From an uncultured Armatimonadota bacterium (lineage in GTDB: Bacteria > Armatimonadota > Armatimonadia > Armatimonadales > Armatimonadaceae), in assembly GCA_903915615.1 (NCBI GenBank), contig CAIWTR010000325.1, forward strand, positions 1 through 8,238: a stretch of 8,238 nt of DNA. Reading direction: 5' to 3'. The position numbers were made by a program, and so were the translations under genes. This document shows, in pieces, positions 1-5,137 of the stretch (its first letter is position 1; each line of letters opens with the position of its first letter). Under the pieces are notes generated by a model, which saw only the letters and a program-made list of their open reading frames with translations, was not told the origin of the DNA and ran no database searches.

Positions 1-338
1 AAGGGCGAGTCAAAGCGACCTTCGGCAAAGTCAGGAATCGTGTACGCCCCGAAGCGCCGAAGCGGCCCAGCGATGAACAGCAGCAAAAACAAGTAGCCGG
101 CTGCGTACCCAACCGGGTACCACATCGCGTCGTAGCCGAAGCGCATCACCAAACCAGCAACACCCATAAACGATGCGGCTGACAAGTACTCCCCTGAAAT
201 GGCCGATGCATTCATAAAGACGCTTACTTGACGCCCAGCCACGAAAAAGTCAGATGCCGACTGTGCACGTTTGGTCGCGATGATTCCAAGCAATACCGTC
301 GCGACGGTAACGAGGATGACAAACAACAGAGGAATCAA
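1..338 (-). CDS. ActP-like sodium:solute symporter, N-terminal part (runs off left edge)
   Basis: This is the first 112 codons of a sodium:solute symporter (SSS family), the class containing the acetate permease ActP/YjcG and VC_2705-type carriers. These import small monocarboxylates such as acetate, glycolate or pyruvate with Na+ across the inner membrane. A hydrophobic helix occupies residues 1-20. Next comes the family hallmark SDFFVAGRQV (about residues 30-39), then ISGEYLSAASFMGVAG, a close match to the ActP motif AGDYMSAASFLGIS, then a GYDAMWYPVGYAAGY helix and the RRFGAYTIPDFAEGRF turn. The best start is TTG at 338, whose TTGA overlaps the stop of the DUF485 gene. A stop codon lies seven codons upstream in frame with no ATG or GTG between, and purine-rich GAAGAG/GGGG precedes it. 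The remaining roughly 400 residues are outside the window. The family call is firm; the substrate is inferred. Confidence 0.9.
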   Translation of the reverse strand, partial: MIPLLFVILVTVATVLLGIIATKRAQSASDFFVAGRQVSVFMNASAISGEYLSAASFMGVAGLVMRFGYDAMWYPVGYAAGYLFLLLFIAGPLRRFGAYTIPDFAEGRFDSP

Positions 339-649
339 TGCGCCACCCCACTCTTCTCATCACGCTCAATGGCATCCTCAAGCGCATTTGACTTCCGGAT
401 AAAGATGGCACTCAGCCCCCAGGTAATCGGATAAAAGAGCACACCTAAAATCAGCCATGTCAATGTAAATCCACCAATCTTCTGGGATGCCAGTTCTGGA
501 TAGTAAAGATTGAAAACAGGCAACAACAAGACAATTCCCAGGAAAACAGACGCTACACCGAGAGACAAGCGAACCTGCCGCCGCATCACACGGCCAAGCA
601 ACGCACGATCACGTTCAGGATTCAACACCTGATCAACATGGTTAGACAT
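335..649 (-). CDS. DUF485 family small membrane protein (YjcH-like)
   Basis: This 104-residue inner-membrane protein has two transmembrane segments, at about residues 30-52 and 63-88. A charged N-terminal stretch (NPERDRALLGRVMRRQ) and a charged tail (EDAIERDEKSG) flank them. The size, helix pair and position directly before an ActP-like symporter fit DUF485, the family of E. coli YjcH, usually encoded next to actP. Its role is probably as a partner or small subunit of the symporter, but the mechanism is not established. Its TGA overlaps the symporter's TTG start, so the two are probably co-translated. I chose ATG at 649. An in-frame TTG at 667 would add MANPAT at the N-terminus; neither start has a convincing ribosome-binding site, so the start is uncertain by six codons. 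Confidence 0.85.
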   Translation of the reverse strand: MSNHVDQVLNPERDRALLGRVMRRQVRLSLGVASVFLGIVLLLPVFNLYYPELASQKIGGFTLTWLILGVLFYPITWGLSAIFIRKSNALEDAIERDEKSGVAH

Positions 650-692
650 AGTGGCAGGGTTCGCCAAACGCAGACGATGTTCCTACACAAGC

Positions 693-714
693 ATCGATTT
701 CATTATTAATCGAT
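693..714. repeat. Inverted repeat ATCGATT-N8-AATCGAT upstream of the DUF485 gene
   Basis: Two perfect 7-nt arms (693-699 and 708-714) flank an AT-rich 8-nt centre. The repeat lies 44 nt upstream of the ATG of the DUF485/symporter pair. Arm length and centre spacing fit a dimeric repressor or activator operator, and the position beside the likely promoter agrees with this. It could also be a chance palindrome or a weak hairpin in the 5' leader. No regulator gene is visible in the window. Confidence 0.4.
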
Positions 715-728
715 ACGCATGCGGACAA
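699..728 (-). promoter_or_regulatory. Possible sigma70-type promoter for DUF485/ActP-like genes
   Basis: On the minus strand a TTGTCC hexamer (728-723) is followed after 17 nt by TAATGA (705-700), a loose -35/-10 pair in an AT-rich patch. The -10 overlaps the centre of the 7-nt inverted repeat, which would place an operator across the promoter. The -35 abuts the T-tract of the tRNA-Cys terminator. A promoter is expected here because that terminator should stop transcription from upstream. The hexamer match is only moderate. Confidence 0.3.
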
Positions 729-762
729 TAAAAAACAGGCGCCCCTCTTTGGGTACGCCTGT
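727..762 (-). terminator. Rho-independent terminator after tRNA-Cys
   Basis: Read on the minus strand, ACAGGCG (762-756) pairs with CGCCTGT (741-735). An inner CCC/GGG pairing lies around a short purine loop, and a T-rich tract TTTTTTATT follows. The hairpin starts 8 nt after the tRNA discriminator base. It should end both the tRNA transcript and any read-through from the hisD operon. Confidence 0.9.
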
Positions 763-770
763 TCTCTGTA

Positions 771-842
771 AGCAGCCAACCAGATTCGAACTGGTGCATG
801 GCAGATTTGCAATCTGTTCCCTTACCACTTGGGTATGGCTGC
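771..842 (-). tRNA. tRNA-Cys (anticodon GCA)
   Basis: A full cloverleaf can be folded by eye on the minus strand. The acceptor arms are GCAGCCA (842-836) and TGGCTGC (778-772). A D arm containing AAGTGGTAAGG follows, then anticodon stem ACAGA/TCTG(T) with loop TTGCAAA giving anticodon GCA. The variable region is short, and the T arm contains GTTCGAATC. The discriminator base is U (position 771), the known cysteine identity element. The 3' CCA is not encoded, since the next bases are TAC, so it must be added by the CCA-adding enzyme. The 5' end lies 15 nt after the stop of the propeller gene, so the tRNA may be released from the operon transcript as well as made from a local promoter. Confidence 0.97.
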
Positions 843-861
843 AACGTACGAATGTTATCAC
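842..861 (-). promoter_or_regulatory. Possible extended -10 element for tRNA-Cys
   Basis: On the minus strand, TGATAACAT straddles the stop codon of the upstream gene. It resembles an extended -10 (TG-N-TAACAT, four of six bases matching TATAAT). Transcription would begin within a few bases of the tRNA 5' end. No good -35 hexamer is visible 16-18 nt upstream. Co-transcription with the operon is the alternative. Confidence 0.2.
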
Positions 862-1784
862 GGAGTCGTTTTGATTTTCCAGTTTGATCGTCGACGAGAA
901 ATCACCGTAAACGCATCCACATCCTGAATGACTGTCCGCTCACGCAAGGTCTCAGTGTTAATCTCAACCATCACAGTCTTTTGGCCAGCCCCCGGTTGCT
1001 TGATGGCCATAAGTGACTTTGCTCCATTCCAATGAGGCGCTACATACGTCCCACTACCGACCTTACGGCTTGTCCGACGGACCATGTCAATCAAGTAAAT
1101 GGCACTCCCTGCGAGCACTGCAGCGACAACCTTGCCATCCGGGCTCACAGCCACCTCACTGAATTTGCCAACAGCACCTGCAGGAACACCAATAACCAAC
1201 CTCGCATCCGTGTTTTTTGTGGTGACAACGAGTGGAACATCGATGGCATCCCGCTCGACAGCAGCCGTGACACCGGCCCGTTCATCGATATAAAGCGCGG
1301 TACCCATTCGCTTCCATAGTCCACTCTGCACCACAACAGCAGCGCCAGTCCGGGCATCGAGAGCACAGATCGCAGCTCCATGGAGCGGATGGCTTAGCGT
1401 AATGTGAAGCACACGTTCGCCAATCAGCAGCCGCACACTTAGTAGCTGCCAATCGGCAAGTCCACTTCCCGTGGCGCCTTCAATATCATTTACAGGTCGC
1501 CCTAGGTGATCCCGTAGCAAGCCATCTTTGAACAGCAAGCGCTGCCGTCCGGATGCCACATCTACTACGCACAACCGAATTCCCGTTGTCACAAAAACGG
1601 CATTATCGGCACCGCCATCGACAAGAAAAATCCGGTCGCCATTCTCCGTAGCAGACCAAAGTCCAGGAAGCGGCGGGATCGCCGTCGTTACAACCAAACG
1701 CTCAAGACGCTTTCCATCATCCGCAAGGAGTAGCAAGCGACCGCCACGCTGTATCAAGACGCTTACCTTGTCGACGGCTGGCAT
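858..1784 (-). CDS. Beta-propeller-like (WD40/TolB-type) protein of unknown function
   Basis: I do not recognise this 308-residue protein as a named family. It is made almost entirely of short beta-strand pairs separated by turns, as in TolB- or WD40-like propellers. The clearest repeat is at residues 208-233 (VAVSPDGKVVAAV followed by SAIYLID), the usual sensor-like SPDG turn. Weaker blades lie at 41-56 (SATENGDRIFLV), 62-76 and 247-274. There is no signal peptide, lipobox or transmembrane helix, so it is probably cytoplasmic. TolB-type propellers are normally exported, so it is not TolB. The ATG at 1784 overlaps the symporter's TGA by one base (TGATG), with GAGGAG 11 nt upstream, which suggests termination-reinitiation coupling. 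It ends in a basic tail with tandem stops TGA TAA. A scaffold or regulatory role for the operon products is a guess. Confidence 0.75.
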   Translation of the reverse strand: MPAVDKVSVLIQRGGRLLLLADDGKRLERLVVTTAIPPLPGLWSATENGDRIFLVDGGADNAVFVTTGIRLCVVDVASGRQRLLFKDGLLRDHLGRPVNDIEGATGSGLADWQLLSVRLLIGERVLHITLSHPLHGAAICALDARTGAAVVVQSGLWKRMGTALYIDERAGVTAAVERDAIDVPLVVTTKNTDARLVIGVPAGAVGKFSEVAVSPDGKVVAAVLAGSAIYLIDMVRRTSRKVGSGTYVAPHWNGAKSLMAIKQPGAGQKTVMVEINTETLRERTVIQDVDAFTVISRRRSNWKIKTTP

Positions 1785-3094
1785 CAGACTGGCTGCTCCT
1801 CAGACTTGTTCTCGCGCTTGCGGCCATCGAGGATACAGGCGATATTGATGTCACCCATCACATTAATGGCTGTACGGCAGCGATCTAGGAACCAGTCAAC
1901 AGAGAAGATCAATGCGATAAAGCCAGTGTCAAGGCCAACGGCGTTGAAAACCAATGCCATCGTGACAAGACCGGCTTCCGGGATACCCGCCGCCCCAACA
2001 GATGCAACAATACTAGTCAGGACAACCACGACCTGCGCCATCAGCGTCAGCTTGATGCCAAGCAGCTGCGCAACGAACAGCGCGGCAACAGCCTCGTAGA
2101 GTGCCGTTCCATCGTTGTTAAAGTTCGAACCAACCAACGCGCCAAGGGATGCCGACCGTTCCCGAAGACCAACCTTTTCACGAAGGCATTGATAGGTTAC
2201 TGGCATTGTCGCCGTGGATGATGCTGTCGAAAAGGCCATCACCAACGCATCGCGACATCCGATAAGGACGAGCTTTGGAGATGCCCAGCTGCTGAACTGA
2301 ATACGGGTCAAATACCAAACGGCCTGCAATATCAACGCAACAATGACCGCAAGAATAAACCACCCAAGTGACAGTAGTGGAGCCAGCCCCTTGTCGGCAA
2401 CAATCGTCGCCACAACGCCACCAACGCCCAGAGGCACCCACTGCAGCACGCCCATCAGCACCGAAACCAATGTTGCAAAGGCAACATCGATGACATCAAC
2501 CACCGTCTTGACGGCTGTGTCCTTATGCTTTCGCAACGCAACGCCGAACATCAGGGCAAGAATAATCACACCGATGACATTGTTTTCGTTCAGCGGCGAA
2601 CCAATGCTCTTCGGAACATTGTCGATGAATGCTGCAAAGACATCCTTTTTAGGTTCAGGTGCTTTGTAACCGGCCGTCTCCATCGTTTCCAGAATCAGCT
2701 TCTTGTCCGGATCCGCTTCTTTGGATGCCAGCGTTGCTTTTGGAGCAGGTTTTTCCAGATTCGCACCAGCGCCCGGCCGGAGGACGTTGGCAACAAACAA
2801 CCCGATCAGGATTGCAACAACGGTATTCAGGAGCAGGAGGCCACCAAGGCGCCTAGCAACGCCCGCTGGAATCTCGGTTTTCACCAATGCCTGAATCACT
2901 GCCACCAAAACCAGTGGCGGTGCCAGCATCGACAACATTCTCAGAATCGTCTTCGAAGGAAGCTCGAGGTAAATAACCCAATCCGGTTTGCCAACGTTAT
3001 TCAGGATGTAGCCAATGACTGACCCTATCAATAAAGCGATAAGAATCCTAACGTACAACGGCATCCGTTTCCAGTGCATCAGCAAAGCGTTCAT
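1784..3094 (-). CDS. Dicarboxylate/amino acid:cation symporter (DAACS family)
   Basis: This 436-residue inner-membrane carrier belongs to the DAACS/GltPh/EAAT family, which takes up glutamate, aspartate or C4-dicarboxylates with Na+ or H+. Family landmarks are in order: serine-rich hairpin HP1 (FSTASSTATMPVT, 288-300), TM7 Na+ site GSNFNNDGTALY (322-333), HP2 (VGAAGIPEAG, 366-375) and TM8 DWFLDRCRTAINVMGD (400-415). D404, R407, T408, N411 and D415 align with GltPh D394, R397, T398, N401 and D405. The retained arginine favours an acidic substrate. Position 327 is Asn where GltPh has Met (NMDGT). A Lys/Glu-rich loop at about 110-165, after TM3, is longer than in GltPh. ATG at 3094 overlaps the hisD stop (ATGA) and has a very strong GGGGGAG site 7 nt upstream, inside hisD. 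The exact substrate is unknown. Confidence 0.93.
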   Translation of the reverse strand: MNALLMHWKRMPLYVRILIALLIGSVIGYILNNVGKPDWVIYLELPSKTILRMLSMLAPPLVLVAVIQALVKTEIPAGVARRLGGLLLLNTVVAILIGLFVANVLRPGAGANLEKPAPKATLASKEADPDKKLILETMETAGYKAPEPKKDVFAAFIDNVPKSIGSPLNENNVIGVIILALMFGVALRKHKDTAVKTVVDVIDVAFATLVSVLMGVLQWVPLGVGGVVATIVADKGLAPLLSLGWFILAVIVALILQAVWYLTRIQFSSWASPKLVLIGCRDALVMAFSTASSTATMPVTYQCLREKVGLRERSASLGALVGSNFNNDGTALYEAVAALFVAQLLGIKLTLMAQVVVVLTSIVASVGAAGIPEAGLVTMALVFNAVGLDTGFIALIFSVDWFLDRCRTAINVMGDINIACILDGRKRENKSEEQPV

Positions 3095-4404
3095 ATTGTC
3101 TCTCCCCCGACATCACCACGGGCCGACCGGGCGTGGCCTTCGAGGCCCTCATAGGTGGCAATGGCCTCAGCAAACGAAGCCAGCTCACGACTAACCCGTT
3201 CATCCAGCCAGAGCACACTGGTCTTTTTTGTAAAGTCATCCACATTCAATGGGCTGGAAAACCTCGCGGCTCCAGCTGTGGGAAGCGTATGGCTCGGTCC
3301 AGCAACATAGTCTCCATGCGCCGCTGATGTGTGTTTCCCGACCAGGATTGCACCGGCATTACGCACGGTATGCGCAAGTTCCCACGCATCGGAGACATCA
3401 AGATGAAGATGTTCTGGAGCAAATGTATCTACAATGGCCACCATTAACTCCCGGTTGTCACAGACGACCGAGACGCTTTGCTCCGACAGCGATGCCCGGA
3501 CGATGTCTGCGCGTGGAAGTGTCGCCAGCTGCTGCTCGAGCTCCGCATTGATTTGGTCGAGTAATGCCTGACTCGATGCCACAAGTAACGCCGCATTCAT
3601 CGGATCGTGTTCCGTTTGGGCGATCAACTCGCGTGCAGCACCTGCGACATCGGCTGTCTCATCGACCACAACCGCGACTTCACTCGGTCCCGCAAGCATA
3701 TCGATACCGACATCCCCGTAAACCATCCGCTTCGCGGCATTAACGTAGGCATTCCCAGGCCCGACGATCTTATCCACTTGGGGAACGGTAGCCGTGCCAT
3801 ACGCCATCGCAGCAATGGCTTGCGCACCACCGACTGCATAGACTTCATCCACACCAGCAATATGCGCAGCGGCCAATGTTCCATCCGGTGGAAGACCGGT
3901 TTCCGCCTGCGGAGGCGTACACATAACTATCCTACCGACACCCGCAACGCGTGCAGGCACAGCAGTCATCAACACCGTACTAGGATAGGCCGCTCGCCCA
4001 CCCGGCACGTAGATTCCAACGCATGCAAATGGAATAATCCGCTGCCCGAGGCGCTCGCCGGGAACAGAGTCATCCAGCCACGAATATCGCCGATGCGCTT
4101 GGTGAAATCTTGTAATCCTGTCTTTCGCGACAAGCAGAGCCGTTTCAAGGGTTGAGCCTGCGATGCGTTGTCGCGCGGCCAAGATGGCTTCCTTCGGAAC
4201 GCGTAATGTCGCTATCCCTGGGCAGTCAAACTGCCGCGTTAGAGACAGCAGCGCATCATCTCCAGTCGCACGTACATCACTGACGATGGATGAAACTGTA
4301 GCATCAACACTTGCCCGTTGACCGGCACGCCGCGCAAGAAAAACATACCGCAGCGCTGCAAGGTCTCCCGATGTCGTTACCGTTGTGCTGAAAAACCAGG
4401 CCAT
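3091..4404 (-). CDS. hisD: Histidinol dehydrogenase
   Basis: This 437-residue enzyme catalyses the last two steps of histidine synthesis, oxidising L-histidinol to L-histidine with two NAD+ in the cytoplasm. The length is typical. All residues known from E. coli HisD are present: zinc ligands Q263 and H266 (AQTEHDP), D365 (GDYVAGPSHTLPT) and H424 (LEGHARSA), plus the catalytic pair E331-H332 (FAPEHLHLDV). The NAD-binding core motifs GIYVPGGRAAYPSTVLM (130-146) and KIVGPGNAYVNAAKR (212-226) are intact. ATG at 4404 lies 6 nt after the upstream stop and the ribosome site is weak, consistent with translational coupling. No other his gene occurs in the window. Because every catalytic residue is kept I expect real HisD activity. 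A paralogue acting on another amino alcohol is less likely but not excluded. Confidence 0.96.
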   Translation of the reverse strand: MAWFFSTTVTTSGDLAALRYVFLARRAGQRASVDATVSSIVSDVRATGDDALLSLTRQFDCPGIATLRVPKEAILAARQRIAGSTLETALLVAKDRITRFHQAHRRYSWLDDSVPGERLGQRIIPFACVGIYVPGGRAAYPSTVLMTAVPARVAGVGRIVMCTPPQAETGLPPDGTLAAAHIAGVDEVYAVGGAQAIAAMAYGTATVPQVDKIVGPGNAYVNAAKRMVYGDVGIDMLAGPSEVAVVVDETADVAGAARELIAQTEHDPMNAALLVASSQALLDQINAELEQQLATLPRADIVRASLSEQSVSVVCDNRELMVAIVDTFAPEHLHLDVSDAWELAHTVRNAGAILVGKHTSAAHGDYVAGPSHTLPTAGAARFSSPLNVDDFTKKTSVLWLDERVSRELASFAEAIATYEGLEGHARSARGDVGGETI

Positions 4405-4410
4405 ATTTCT

Positions 4411-4608
4411 TTATCCGTTCCGTCCGGAAATCTTACTGGCAAGTACAAACAAGCCGGTCATCCCGGTGAGGACCATCGAGACGCCCCCAATCAAGTAGGC
4501 CGGAAACCCCATCAGTACTGAAACAACCGCACCCAGCAGCGCCATCACAAGTGTGGCTATCAACCATTTGAAAAAAATCGGTTGCCAGTTGAACTCATCT
4601 GGATTCAA
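4411..4608 (-). CDS. Small two-helix membrane protein, unknown function
   Basis: This 65-residue protein has two predicted transmembrane helices (about residues 11-33 and 38-57). The short glycine/proline turn GFPAYLIGG joins them, and it ends in a basic tail (KISGRNG). I recognise no family. It starts at TTG (4608), supported by GGAG 7 nt upstream inside the preceding gene, with a 14-nt overlap with that gene's end. It stops 6 nt before hisD. Overlap on one side, a tight gap on the other and an appropriate ribosome site make it a real gene rather than a chance frame. Placement between a membrane-anchored TPR-like protein and hisD suggests a shared membrane function with the former, but this is inference. 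Confidence 0.72.
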   Translation of the reverse strand: MNPDEFNWQPIFFKWLIATLVMALLGAVVSVLMGFPAYLIGGVSMVLTGMTGLFVLASKISGRNG

Positions 4609-5017
4609 TGTTCTTCTCCATCGCCAATGCCTTTAGCGCTCTGCCTTGCCCATCTGCATCGAATAGACGCGCCTGAACCCCTTGGAGAGGTTCGAGAACC
4701 GTCAACGCATCCGGGTATCGCTCTGCTTTGATATACGCATCAGCAAGCTTATACCGCCACGCCCAGTTTCTCCCGATACTCGTCCAGAATGGCCAGAGAG
4801 CAAGCGATCCCGCGGCGGCATCCAGAATCATGTTGATGCTCCGGACACCAGGAATCGTAAGTCGAAGCACGGTTATCAGCATCGATAACAGGATCACCCG
4901 AACAGCGAGCATCCAGAGAGCCCGAAGCTGTAGGCGATAGAGCGACTTGAGTGCCGATTCAAGGTCGGGAAGCGATGAGGAATCACCTGTTTCTCGTTTC
5001 GACTTGTTGTTCAGCAC
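4595..5017 (-). CDS. Membrane protein with C-terminal TPR-like segment
   Basis: This 140-residue protein is the first gene of the hisD run. A polar N-terminus (1-20) is followed by two hydrophobic segments (about 32-52 and 60-81). A cytoplasmic or periplasmic tail then contains one TPR-like helix pair, WRYKLADAYIKAERYPDALTVLEPL spread over 87-111 with the characteristic small/aromatic spacing. One TPR repeat is normally a protein-contact surface. I know no named family. The start is GTG at 5017: an in-frame TGA lies two codons upstream and the next ATG is far inside the first helix. There is no Shine-Dalgarno sequence before this GTG, and a TATATT element lies only 5 nt upstream. Its end overlaps the 65-residue gene by 14 nt. 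Confidence 0.72.
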   Translation of the reverse strand: MLNNKSKRETGDSSSLPDLESALKSLYRLQLRALWMLAVRVILLSMLITVLRLTIPGVRSINMILDAAAGSLALWPFWTSIGRNWAWRYKLADAYIKAERYPDALTVLEPLQGVQARLFDADGQGRALKALAMEKNIESR

Positions 5018-5082
5018 AGTTCAATATACATCGTTGCAACCACCCGCTGCCCATCCGGTCAACCAAGTGAACAGACATCCAG

Positions 5083-5091
5083 TGATACACT
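5083..5091 (+). promoter_or_regulatory. Possible extended -10 promoter element for proS
   Basis: TGATACACT matches an extended -10 (TG-N-TACACT). It lies 47 nt before the chosen proS start, giving an expected transcription start near 5098 and a leader of about 40 nt. No recognisable -35 hexamer sits 16-18 nt upstream, as is common for extended -10 promoters. The leader is too short for a T-box or other riboswitch. The surrounding 5018-5137 region is the only space for both divergent promoters. Confidence 0.35.
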
Positions 5092-5124
5092 TTCCATCAA
5101 GATTATCGATGTGATGCCACATCC

Positions 5125-5130
5125 GAGGAG
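5125..5130 (+). promoter_or_regulatory. Shine-Dalgarno site fixing the proS start
   Basis: GAGGAG ends 7 nt before GTG at 5138, an ideal spacing. It lies inside the longer reading frame that opens at 5111 (GTG, ATG), so it argues against those upstream starts and for GTG at 5138. That start gives VRASSYFAPTLREVPAEAEI, the usual ProRS N-terminus. Confidence 0.85.
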
Positions 5131-5137
5131 CCTTTCA

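Noticed and set aside
2525..3022. 165-codon open frame on the plus strand inside the symporter gene
   Set aside because: It lies antisense to a gene with clear family motifs, is rich in Arg, Gln, Asn and His as expected of a shadow frame, and has no ribosome site or family resemblance.
3607..4155. 182-codon open frame on the plus strand inside hisD
   Set aside because: It is antisense to hisD, has a low-complexity Arg/His/Asn/Thr composition, and has no start signal or recognisable domain.
5058..5063. TTGACC on the minus strand as a -35 for the hisD operon
   Set aside because: At 17-nt spacing the next hexamer is TTGCAA, not a -10, and the TATATT element is 28-29 nt away, too far.
5111..5137. 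Upstream GTG/ATG starts for ProRS (nine extra residues)
   Set aside because: The ideal Shine-Dalgarno GAGGAG lies inside this stretch, and the family N-terminus begins at the GTG at 5138.
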